Positions 31,068 to 41,273 of a stretch of 64,000 nt of DNA are shown here, one piece after another. Source of the stretch: Betaproteobacteria bacterium (GTDB taxonomy: Bacteria > Pseudomonadota > Gammaproteobacteria > Burkholderiales > Rhodocyclaceae); NCBI GenBank assembly GCA_020621865.1, contig JAHRYW010000002.1:74778-138777 (forward strand). Reading direction: 5' to 3'. The translations under genes were made by a program, and so were the position numbers. Every line of letters starts with the position of its first letter. The first letter of the stretch is position 1. Below the pieces are notes generated by a model, which searched no databases, was not told the origin of the DNA, and saw nothing but the letters and a program-made list of their open reading frames with translations.

Positions 31068-31982
31068 TTACAGGATGCTCAGCGGCGTCCAGATGCCGCC
31101 GCGCTCCAGGTGCGTTTCGCCGGACACCGCGCTGGGCAGGATGCTCTCGGCCGGGCCGGAGTTGCCTTTGCGGAATTCGTAGATCAGCGCATGGGCGCGG
31201 TAGCCTTCGCCGTAGGGCAGCTGGCCGATGGCCGCCGGCAGGGAGGCGGCGCCGCTGCCCGCCCAGGCCATGATCTGCGCCTCGCTCGGGGCGCTCGGCG
31301 ACTGGACCCAGGGCGCGTCGGTGACGACGAAGACGATGGCCCGGTAGGTGCCGGCCGGCGCGTGGGCCAGCGCCTGGATGAAGGCGAGCAGCGACAGGTT
31401 GCCGACGCGCGGCGGGCCGACCTTCCAGCGGTCGTCGCCGGGTAGTGGCGTGCCGTCGGCGCGGATCTGCTCGAACTGGGTGGCCAGCGCAAAGCCGCGT
31501 GGCACCGAGTAATAGCTGCGCTGCGCGTAGCCGGCCAGCTTCAGCGATTTCTCGAACTTGTCGGCGACGCTGGCCAGCGTCGGTGCTGCCCCGGTGCGCA
31601 GCCACTTGTCGGGAATCGCCTGCTGTGCCGATGCCTTGGGCGGCGGCCAGTCGAATTGCGGGATCGATGGCGGGGCCTCGCCAGCGGTGTGGCCGCCGCC
31701 GTTGGCGGCAGCTGGTGGCTTGGCGCTCGTTTTGGGGGGCGGCTTGTCCGGTGCCGGAGCCGGTGCGGGCATCGGGCGGGGCGCCTCGACGGCCGCTGGC
31801 GGCGGGGGAGGGGGTGGTGGCGCCGGTGCAGCGGCGGGAGGCGGCGGTTCGGCGCCGGCCGTGGCCGGGAGATCGGGGGCTCGGCTTTGCTGGCAGGCGG
31901 TCAGCCAGAACAAGGCCAGCAGCGCGGGCAGAAAGCGCCAGAAGCGGCGGGTGAAACCGGGCGGGGAATAAAGGCTGGGCAT
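31068..31982 (-). CDS. Proline-rich lipoprotein of unknown function
   Basis: LLALFWLTACQQ lipobox, long PPPPPPPP segment, conserved C-terminal region. Confidence 0.7.
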   Translation of the reverse strand: MPSLYSPPGFTRRFWRFLPALLALFWLTACQQSRAPDLPATAGAEPPPPAAAPAPPPPPPPPAAVEAPRPMPAPAPAPDKPPPKTSAKPPAAANGGGHTAGEAPPSIPQFDWPPPKASAQQAIPDKWLRTGAAPTLASVADKFEKSLKLAGYAQRSYYSVPRGFALATQFEQIRADGTPLPGDDRWKVGPPRVGNLSLLAFIQALAHAPAGTYRAIVFVVTDAPWVQSPSAPSEAQIMAWAGSGAASLPAAIGQLPYGEGYRAHALIYEFRKGNSGPAESILPSAVSGETHLERGGIWTPLSIL

Positions 31983-32123
31983 GGCTGCCTCCGTGGTCTG
32001 AACCGGTGCCGGCATCAGGCCGGCCTGCAAGCAAACGCGTCCCGCCGGAGCGGGGCCTTGCGTCACAGACTACGAAGTTTTCCGCCGCGATGCAAGGATG
32101 GCGACGTCATGGCGGTGCCCGGT

Positions 32124-32381
32124 TCAGTCCGGCACGAAGACGATGCCGAAAGCGCCGACCGATGTCACTTTGTCATTGACCGTGGTGTAGGAGGCGATGC
32201 CCAGCGAATGGTAGCGGGAGGCAAACGAGGTCAGCTGCCCGATGCCGAGCAGCTTCTCCAACTGGCTGCGCTCGGCGATGGCCGCCTTGATCTTGTCGCG
32301 ATGCAGGTCGGCCGACGGGTTGAGGACGACGGCGAGGATCACCGCGACAACGGTAACGATCAGGGTGGCGGGCTTGGACAT
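32124..32381 (-). CDS. DUF4359-like small exported protein
   Basis: 85 aa, N-terminal TM, HRDKIKAAIAERSQLEKLLGIGQLTSF...YHSLGIASYTTVNDKVTSVGAFGIVFV. Confidence 0.6.
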   Translation of the reverse strand: MSKPATLIVTVVAVILAVVLNPSADLHRDKIKAAIAERSQLEKLLGIGQLTSFASRYHSLGIASYTTVNDKVTSVGAFGIVFVPD

Positions 32382-32463
32382 GGCGGTTCCTCGTTCAACT
32401 GCATGAAACGGCCAAGGCGATGGCCGATAGCGCCCATATTATCGGTCCGTGGCCAATTTTTCC

Positions 32464-32509
32464 GAATGCTACGGTCGGCCTCGAAAATCAGCCAAAATCA
32501 AAAAATTCA
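32464..32509 (+). repeat. Dispersed repeat copy F, short subtype, at 3' end of DinB-like gene
   Basis: AATGCTACGGTCGGCCTCGAAAATCAGCCAAAATCAAAAAATTC. Confidence 0.88.
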
Positions 32510-33106
32510 GACCGTCGAGGTCGCCAAGCGTTTCATCTGCAGTGCCACGATGCGCTGCAACTGGCGCCGATGGGCCAGCGTATGCATCGCCGACAGCGCA
32601 TGCCAGCCGCGCAGGTCGAGTTCGCCAAACCAGGGATGGGCGTGGCGCAGCGGGGTGCGCAAATCGCCGAGCGTGTCGATCAGCCGCACATAGTCGTCGA
32701 CCGCCGCCCGCAGCAAACCCTGCTGCTCAGCACCGGCCCCGGGCACCGGCTTGACCTCGGCAATACGCACCTCGCGCCCGAACGCTGTGTTGCCCGAGAG
32801 GGCTTCGGCCAACTGGCGGATACCGGTATCGACGATGACCAGATGCTGCAGCACCATGTTGGCCGACCAGCAGCGGCTGCTGTCCTCCAGCCCTGTCACC
32901 CGCGCCAGCAGGACCGGTTCGCAAGCCAGCGAATCCGGCAGGCTGGCCGCCAGGGCCAGCGCCGCCTCCGTCTCCCGCCGCAGCCAGCGGCTCAGCGCAT
33001 CCTTGCTCAGGAGCGCGCGCAACGTCTGCAGGAAGGCGCTGGAAATCCAGCGTTCCAATGCCGGCAGGCCGGCACCGGGTGGGGCGAGGTTGGCGGACTT
33101 GGTCAT
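32507..33106 (-). CDS. DinB-superfamily-like hypothetical protein
   Basis: SANMVLQHLVIVDTGIRQL...HAHPWFGELDLRGWHALSAMHTLAHRRQLQRI. Confidence 0.7.
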   Translation of the reverse strand: MTKSANLAPPGAGLPALERWISSAFLQTLRALLSKDALSRWLRRETEAALALAASLPDSLACEPVLLARVTGLEDSSRCWSANMVLQHLVIVDTGIRQLAEALSGNTAFGREVRIAEVKPVPGAGAEQQGLLRAAVDDYVRLIDTLGDLRTPLRHAHPWFGELDLRGWHALSAMHTLAHRRQLQRIVALQMKRLATSTV

Positions 33107-33125
33107 TTAATGGCGTTACTGAAAA

Positions 33126-33578
33126 TCAAATCGACTCTGACCCGTTTTGGTTAGTAACCTCGGCTTTCAGATGCTCTGGTGAAGAAATGCCAGACCGCGC
33201 GATTAAGTAGCCGATGTCTTCAGCTTGAGCCTTCGAGGCGATAAAGGGTCTCTTCCATCGGTCCACTTTGAATGTGGCTCCAGCAAACACGCAGGTCCAA
33301 ACCATTTCAGCCACTGCCTCTGGTGCTATTGGCTCGTACTCAGTAGCCGAAACTAAGGTGACGTATTGTTTCAATCGCTGTAGAGCGAGTGCTGAACTCA
33401 TTTCGTGATTGATGAGCCTGGCGGTACGAACGAGAGTAACGATATTTCCGGTTCTTTCCGCCCACTCTAACGGCAGCCAACCATTGACTCGCTCATTTGC
33501 CAGGGCAGCGTTTGAAGCAAGCGCTTTCTCAATTGCGTCGTGATCGTGGGAAACAATGGCACTTGTGAGCTCGGTCAT
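33126..33578 (-). CDS. Ankyrin-like hypothetical protein, immediately after attC
   Basis: 150 aa, lower-GC codon usage than neighbours, start 7 nt after the attC end. Confidence 0.65.
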   Translation of the reverse strand: MTELTSAIVSHDHDAIEKALASNAALANERVNGWLPLEWAERTGNIVTLVRTARLINHEMSSALALQRLKQYVTLVSATEYEPIAPEAVAEMVWTCVFAGATFKVDRWKRPFIASKAQAEDIGYLIARSGISSPEHLKAEVTNQNGSESI

Positions 33579-33584
33579 GAGAAT

Positions 33585-33655
33585 GCCTAACGTCTGACAT
33601 AACCGGCGCTGCGCGGCTTCATCGCGCAGCGTCCGGGTTGATGGATGGGTTGGGC
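33585..33655 (-). other. Integron attC-like recombination site
   Basis: Minus strand GCCCAAC...GTTAGGC core boxes (RYYYAAC / GTTRRRY) flanking an imperfect palindrome AACCCGGACGCTGCGCG-ATGAAGC-CGCGCAGCGCCGGTT, 71 bp, directly after the stop of 33657..34478. Confidence 0.8.
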
Positions 33656-33656
33656 G

Positions 33657-34478
33657 TCATTCGTCTCTCGGCTCTGCGTCGATGGAGTTCTCCAACCGCT
33701 CCTGCTCCAATAAACGAGCCCCGCGCTCTACTACGGCAAAGAGTCGGCGCTCAATCTCCATAAGTGCGTCGGTGGCCTCGCGCAGGTCGAGCCGAGCGCG
33801 CCTTGCCAAAAGGAAGACGGCGGCTAGACGATCGCCAGAGAGCAAGAACTCCATCAATTCCTTGAGTACTTCGTCTGACGGGGCAATTCCACCAGTCTCC
33901 GCCACCTCCTTCTTGAGGAAAGCAAATCGCTCCGGTGTGAGCCAAGTCACCCGTGGCAGCGACTCCACAACCTTTGCTAGTTCCCCTCTCTGAATCGGCG
34001 TTCCCGATCTCTCAATGAGCGCCGGCAGATCCTGAGAAACTCGGACCGCCAGATCTTCAGGGCTCGTAAAGAAGCTCACGACGTGGCTCGACTTAAGCGT
34101 GCGCTTGAACTCTCGCAACTTCTCGGCTGGCTCCCCGAATTCGATGTACTTCGGCAGAACAGGCTGCCGCTCTTCGTCGAGCAAGTAAATCAAGCTTGGA
34201 AGGCGGAGCCTCTGCGCCTCCTCGTATTCAAGTTGAGTGAGTGATTTGCCTGACTCCCCATCAATGCTCCCGTACCGCATGGCGAAGATGCCGATGTAGA
34301 AGCTACAACTGCGAACTATGCGAAGACATTCGTCTCGTGGCGTCTCAGGGAGAGCGCCGAAGTACTCCATCCCTCGGACCACAGCTTCCAGCCTGTGTAG
34401 TGAGTCGCGCACTGCATTCCGATATGGCTGCAGGTCAACGAAGGTCGAACTGACGAAGACGGGAACAGTATTTCGCAT
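33657..34478 (-). CDS. DUF4062 domain protein carried as gene-cassette cargo
   Basis: VPVFVSSTFVDLQPYRNAVRDSLHRLEAVVRGMEYFGALPETPRDECLRIVRSCSFYIGIFAMRYGSID. Confidence 0.85.
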   Translation of the reverse strand: MRNTVPVFVSSTFVDLQPYRNAVRDSLHRLEAVVRGMEYFGALPETPRDECLRIVRSCSFYIGIFAMRYGSIDGESGKSLTQLEYEEAQRLRLPSLIYLLDEERQPVLPKYIEFGEPAEKLREFKRTLKSSHVVSFFTSPEDLAVRVSQDLPALIERSGTPIQRGELAKVVESLPRVTWLTPERFAFLKKEVAETGGIAPSDEVLKELMEFLLSGDRLAAVFLLARRARLDLREATDALMEIERRLFAVVERGARLLEQERLENSIDAEPRDE

Positions 34479-34488
34479 GCTCTATGAC

Positions 34489-34495
34489 GCCCAAC
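34489..34495 (-). other. Second integron core site (GTTGGGC on minus strand), upstream boundary of the cassette
   Basis: TAGTTGGGCGTCATAGAGCATG just upstream of the DUF4062 start codon. Confidence 0.55.
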
Positions 34496-34707
34496 TATTA
34501 AGTAAGCCTCCCAAAAAGGCAGGCGATTTCGTCAATTAAGAATTCAAAATTTGTTATGAATCTTTTGGATGCCGTGAAATTAGGCCTCCCAAAATAGATT
34601 TCAAAGCCATCCTCCTAGTAGTGATATGTTGATTGGGTGAAATGGCTTGACCCTGAAAGGATACGGCAGCGGGGTGCTGGCGTCTATTTGAAACGGATAT
34701 TTGGTTC

Positions 34708-36531
34708 CTACTGCCCGCGCAAGAACAGCTTGTCGAGCTGCTCCATCGTCAGCTCCGTCCACGTCGGTCGGCCGTGGTTGCATTGGCCGGCGCGTTCGGT
34801 TTCTTCCATTTGGCGGAGTAGGGCGTTCATCTCCGGCACCGTCAGTTGGCGGCGGGCGCGGACGGCGCCGTGACAGGCCATGGTGGCGAGCAGTTCGTTG
34901 CGGCGGGCGGTGGCGAGCTGGGTGATGCCGTGTTCGCGCAGTTCGGTGATCAGCGATTTGGCCAGCGCGGCGGGGTCGCCGCTTTGCAATAGCGCAGGGA
35001 CGGCGCGCACGCCCAACTGGTTGGGGCCGAGCGGGGCGATCTGGAAGCCGAGGTCGGCCAGCGCTTCGGCGTGTTCTTCGACGGCGGCGATGTCGAGCGG
35101 GTCGGCGGCGAAGACGGCCGGGATGAGCAGGGCCTGGGTGGCGATCTGGCGGTGGTCGAAAGCGGCCTTCAGTTTTTCGTAGAGGATGCGCTCGTGCGCG
35201 GCGTGCATGTCGATCAGGATCAGGCCGCGGGCGTTCTGGGCGAGGATGTAGATGCCGTGCAGCTGGGCCAGCGCGTAGCCGAGCGGCGGGCCGTCGCGGT
35301 CAGCGGTTTCGATGGGCTGGAATTGCGGGGCGACTTCGGGGCGAGGGGCGGGCGACTGGCCGATGTCTTGCGCGGCACGGGCGAAGGCGAGGTAGGCCGC
35401 GGCGGCCGGTTCGGCGACGCCGAGGCTGGCCTGGTGGCGCAGCGGCGGGGCGTATTCGAAATTTGGCTGATTTTTCGGGGTGACCGTAGCATTTGAGTAT
35501 TCGGCGTTCGCTGTGCCGCGTTCAACCAGCGCCGGGGCCGCTTCGGCCTGCACCGGCGCGGCCAGCGTGCGCTGGATGGCGTGGAAGACGAACTGGTGCA
35601 TGGCGCGCGAGTCGCGGAAGCGGACTTCGGTCTTGGCCGGGTGCACATTGACGTCGACCAGCGCCGGGTCGATGTTGACGAATAGGCAGACGGCCGGCTG
35701 GCGGCTGCCGTGCAGTACATCGCGGTAGGCTTCGCGCAGGGCGTGGCTGATGATCTTGTCGCGCACGAAGCGGCCGTTGACGAAGACGTACTGGCCGTCC
35801 TTGGCGTCGGTGGCGCGGGTCGGGTCGATGGCGAAGCCGGCGATGGCCAGCGCGCCGGCGCCGGCCTCGACGGCGCGGGCGGCGCCAAGGAAGTCGTCGC
35901 CGAGGATGTCGGCGATGCGCCGCGGTGCGTCGGCCGGGGCGAGCTGGAACAGGTTGCGGCCATTGTGGGTCAGGCTGATCGCGACATCCGGGCGGGTCAG
36001 GGCCAGGCGCTTGACGGCGTCGGCGCAGTGGGCGAACTCGGTGCTTTCCGACTTCAGGAATTTGCGCCGGGCCGGGGTGTTGAAATAAAGGTCGCGCATC
36101 TCGACCACGGTGCCGGCCATCAGGGCGGCAGGTTCAGGTTCGGCGCCCGGCTCGCCGCGCAGCTTCCAGGCGTGGGTGGCGCCGCGTTCACGGCTGGTGA
36201 TGCTCAGGCGGGCGACCGAGGCGACCGAGGCCAGCGCCTCGCCGCGAAAGCCGAGGGTGCCGACGCGCTCCAGGTCGTCGAGGCTGGCGATCTTGGAGGT
36301 GGCATGGCGGGTCAGGGCCAGGGCCAGCTGGTCCTTGGCGATGCCGCAGCCGTCGTCGGTAATCCGGATCAGCTTGACGCCGCCTTCCTCCAGATGCACC
36401 TGGATCGCCTTGCTGCCGGCATCGAGGCTGTTTTCGAGGAGTTCCTTGAGGACGGAGGCAGGTCTTTCGACCACTTCGCCAGCGGCAATCTGGCTGATCA
36501 GCAGGTCGGGGAGGCGGGCAATGGTCGGCAT
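34708..36531 (-). CDS. mutL: DNA mismatch repair protein MutL
   Basis: IARLPDLLISQIAAGEVVERPASVLKELLENSLDAGS; DDGCGI; GFRGEAL. Confidence 0.97.
   Translation of the reverse strand: MPTIARLPDLLISQIAAGEVVERPASVLKELLENSLDAGSKAIQVHLEEGGVKLIRITDDGCGIAKDQLALALTRHATSKIASLDDLERVGTLGFRGEALASVASVARLSITSRERGATHAWKLRGEPGAEPEPAALMAGTVVEMRDLYFNTPARRKFLKSESTEFAHCADAVKRLALTRPDVAISLTHNGRNLFQLAPADAPRRIADILGDDFLGAARAVEAGAGALAIAGFAIDPTRATDAKDGQYVFVNGRFVRDKIISHALREAYRDVLHGSRQPAVCLFVNIDPALVDVNVHPAKTEVRFRDSRAMHQFVFHAIQRTLAAPVQAEAAPALVERGTANAEYSNATVTPKNQPNFEYAPPLRHQASLGVAEPAAAAYLAFARAAQDIGQSPAPRPEVAPQFQPIETADRDGPPLGYALAQLHGIYILAQNARGLILIDMHAAHERILYEKLKAAFDHRQIATQALLIPAVFAADPLDIAAVEEHAEALADLGFQIAPLGPNQLGVRAVPALLQSGDPAALAKSLITELREHGITQLATARRNELLATMACHGAVRARRQLTVPEMNALLRQMEETERAGQCNHGRPTWTELTMEQLDKLFLRGQ
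35454..35494 (-). repeat. Dispersed repeat copy G, short subtype, in frame inside mutL linker
   Basis: Revcomp AAATGCTACGGTCACCCCGAAAAATCAGCCAAATTTCGAAT encoding NATVTPKNQPNFEY. Confidence 0.88.
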
Positions 36532-36605
36532 GCCGGGATTATCCCAGATTGCTCCTTGATAGCGGCAGGCCATCGTCGCCATAGGACTAACTCACTGGCA
36601 ACTGA

Positions 36606-38865
<2,260 letters not shown>

Positions 38866-38875
38866 GCTGACTGGG

Positions 38876-38911
38876 GGCGTTCCGGGGCGCGCGCTGCGCC
38901 TTTGGAACGCC
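38876..38911. repeat. Inverted repeat downstream of katG (GGCGTTCC...GGAACGCC)
   Basis: 8-bp arms with GC-rich loop; possible terminator or mRNA-stabilising stem. Confidence 0.5.
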
Positions 38912-38992
38912 TGATTCGGCTGTGTCGGGATATTTGACAGTGATTGATTTGGTTTTTTGAAGAATCATTACAAATCAATATGATTTTTGCGT

Positions 38993-39008
38993 GGGAATGA
39001 TTTTTGCT
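38993..39008 (+). promoter_or_regulatory. Putative sigma-54 promoter of PEP-CTERM gene
   Basis: GGGAATG-ATTT-TTGCT, GG and GC dinucleotides 10 nt apart, 38 nt upstream of ATG. Confidence 0.6.
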
Positions 39009-39045
39009 ACCGGCTTATCTCCAAAATTTTATTCCGGAGAAAAGC

Positions 39046-39654
39046 ATGAAGAAGCTACTTGCCGCAGCGATGATCTGCGCATCCTCGCTGAGCCACGCCG
39101 CACTGATTTCGTCGAGCGCCGATCCCGCCCTGGCTGGCGGCAGCGTCATCGACTTTACCGGCATGGCGAGCGGTAACGCCACTAGCTACACGGTTGGCGA
39201 CGTTACTTTCTCGACCACCTCGGGCACCCTGCGTATCGCTCCCTTCGGCGAAGGCGGCAGCAACTGGCTGGGTAGCGGCCAGACCCTGACCACCCGCGAT
39301 ACCACCGGCACCAGCGCATTCTCGATCGCCTTTGCCAATCCCGTCTCGGCCTTCGGCATGGACTGGGGCGCAGCCAACCCGAGCTGGAATGTCTCGCTGT
39401 ACGACTCCGCCAACAACCTGCTGGAAAGCGTGGTCTTCGTTGGCGGTAGCGCCGGTGCCTCGTTCTCCGAATTCTTTGGCGCACAACACGGCGGCATCTC
39501 GCGCGTCGAACTGACCTCGCTTGGCGGCTACGACTGGGTGATCGTCGATGACTTCACCTATGTCGCGGGCCGTAATCAGGTTCCGGAACCCGGTTCTATG
39601 GCCCTGGTCGCGCTCGCGATGGTCGGCCTGGGTGCCGTGCGTCGCCGCAAGTAA
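39046..39654 (+). CDS. PEP-CTERM sorting-domain exported protein
   Basis: Signal peptide MKKLLAAAMICASSLSHA and C-terminal VPEPGSMALVALAMVGLGAVRRRK. Confidence 0.9.
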   Translation: MKKLLAAAMICASSLSHAALISSSADPALAGGSVIDFTGMASGNATSYTVGDVTFSTTSGTLRIAPFGEGGSNWLGSGQTLTTRDTTGTSAFSIAFANPVSAFGMDWGAANPSWNVSLYDSANNLLESVVFVGGSAGASFSEFFGAQHGGISRVELTSLGGYDWVIVDDFTYVAGRNQVPEPGSMALVALAMVGLGAVRRRK

Positions 39655-39672
39655 GCCGCTGCGTCGATCCAG

Positions 39673-39697
39673 AAAACCCGCTGCGGCGGGTTTTTTT
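39673..39697 (+). terminator. Rho-independent terminator after PEP-CTERM gene
   Basis: AAAACCCGCTGCGGCGGGTTTTTTT. Confidence 0.85.
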
Positions 39698-39728
39698 ATG
39701 TCCACCGGATCTACAGTAAAACATGGGG

Positions 39729-39770
39729 AATGCTACGGTCGGCCCCAAAAAAGGCCAAAAATTGAAATTC
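39729..39770 (+). repeat. Dispersed repeat copy H, short subtype, near consensus, between convergent genes
   Basis: AATGCTACGGTCGGCCCCAAAAAAGGCCAAAAATTGAAATTC. Confidence 0.92.
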
Positions 39771-39808
39771 CGGGCGAGGCTTGTCGGGAAGCGCTCGTCG
39801 GGCAAGCG

Positions 39809-41119
39809 TCAGGTCGAACCGGCTGCTTCCTCGGCCCAGGCGATTGCTTCGATGGAGGCGGCTTCGACGGCCTCCAGCGAGTGGCCGAGCTGGTCGGCCA
39901 GTCGGGCAACATTCTGGACGTGGCCTTTTTCGACGGCGATGGCGAGCAGCAGGTAGCGGCCGAGCGGGCCGCCGTTGTCGAGCAGGACTTCGCGCAGCGC
40001 CGGCGTCAGATGGATGCGTTCGACCACCTGGGCCATCGGCAGGCCGAGCAGCGAATCGAGCAGCGACAGCAGGCCGAGCAGGAAGAGTTCGTCACATTCC
40101 GCCTTGGCAAATTTTTCCTGGCCGAGCAACTCCAGGAAGCGGCCGCGGGCCAGCGCCAGTTCGAGCAGCACTTCGTCGCGGGGCGAGGCCGAACCGGCGC
40201 GGAACATGCCGATGGAGAGCCAGCGATAGAGCTGCTGCCGGCCGAGTACCATGATCGCCTGGTCGATGCTGGTCACGGTCTGGGGCAGTCCGAGCAGCGG
40301 GGAGTTGGCCATGGCGATCACTTTGACGACGACTCCGGGGTCGCGCTTGGCGATCTGGGCGAGGTCCTCGAGATCAATTTCCTGGCGCAGGCCATTGAGC
40401 ATTTCGATCAGGATCAGGCGACTCTGGTCGATTTCACCGTTTTGCTTTTCCTCGTCCGGCGCGGTGCTGAAACTGCCGAGACAGTAGGCGATGTTGTTGG
40501 CCAGGCAGTAGCGATGCTCCGGCCAGCGATTGACCCGGTCGGCGATCAGTTGGGCCTTGGGGTGGGTCGTCCGCAGCGTCCGGATGGCTTGTTCGAAGTT
40601 GGCCAGCGAGGCGGCGGAAAAATCGAGCAGCACATAATCGGCGTAGCGGCCGGCGGCGTCGCCCAGTGCATCGAGGGCGGCGCTGTCCAGCACGATGCCG
40701 GCGCCGCAGGCATGGATGGCGTCGGCGGTTTTCTGCCATTCGGCCAGTTGGTCCGGGTGCGCCGGCGGGCTGAGCGCAAACACTGTCCGGGCGGCGATCA
40801 GGGGGCGGTAATCGAGGCGCTGCCAGTTGTCGACCGAGATCGGGATTAGCGCGAGACGGCGCTCGGCCAGGGCAGCGATGTTGCTGGCCAGCAGGACCTC
40901 ATGCGTCGCCGCAGCATCGATCTCTTCCGCCGGGGCGACCCGGCGGGCAGAAAAGCGGTAGCCGGCGATCCGGGTGGTGGCATCGATGATTTCGTCGCGC
41001 TGTAGAACCACGGCCGGTGCGGCGGGCCTGGCGGCGACTGGCGACGCTGCGGGGGCGGCCGGGCGCTCGGGGCGGCCGGCAGGTTGGCTGCCAAACAAGC
41101 GCTTGATGAATCCGAACAT
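39809..41119 (-). CDS. EAL-like/HDOD domain (YuxH-type) signalling protein
   Basis: RDEIIDATTRIAGYRFSARR...; SRLILIEMLNGLRQEIDLEDLAQIAKRDPGVVVKVIAMANSPLLGLP HDOD motif. Confidence 0.82.
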   Translation of the reverse strand: MFGFIKRLFGSQPAGRPERPAAPAASPVAARPAAPAVVLQRDEIIDATTRIAGYRFSARRVAPAEEIDAAATHEVLLASNIAALAERRLALIPISVDNWQRLDYRPLIAARTVFALSPPAHPDQLAEWQKTADAIHACGAGIVLDSAALDALGDAAGRYADYVLLDFSAASLANFEQAIRTLRTTHPKAQLIADRVNRWPEHRYCLANNIAYCLGSFSTAPDEEKQNGEIDQSRLILIEMLNGLRQEIDLEDLAQIAKRDPGVVVKVIAMANSPLLGLPQTVTSIDQAIMVLGRQQLYRWLSIGMFRAGSASPRDEVLLELALARGRFLELLGQEKFAKAECDELFLLGLLSLLDSLLGLPMAQVVERIHLTPALREVLLDNGGPLGRYLLLAIAVEKGHVQNVARLADQLGHSLEAVEAASIEAIAWAEEAAGST

Positions 41120-41273
41120 GAACAGCTTTCCAGTTTGTGTTTTGGGAATAGTATCGGATAGTACAAAAGTTATAAATGACAACTGGAGTATGGGTGTTTC
41201 TCCTGGGGAGCCAGCCCTGCTTCAAGGGGGGCATGGGGTAAAATGCATCCTCATTCAAAGCCCGGCGCGCCGC

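Noticed and set aside
31730-31880. GGC/GGT-rich tract that could look like a tandem repeat
   Set aside because: It is the coding sequence of the proline/alanine-rich linker in the 31068..31982 lipoprotein.
33110-33145. GGGTCAGAGTCGATTT as an independent mobile repeat
   Set aside because: Only one copy noticed in this window, and it is within the end of an ORF. It may be meaningful genome-wide but cannot be supported here.
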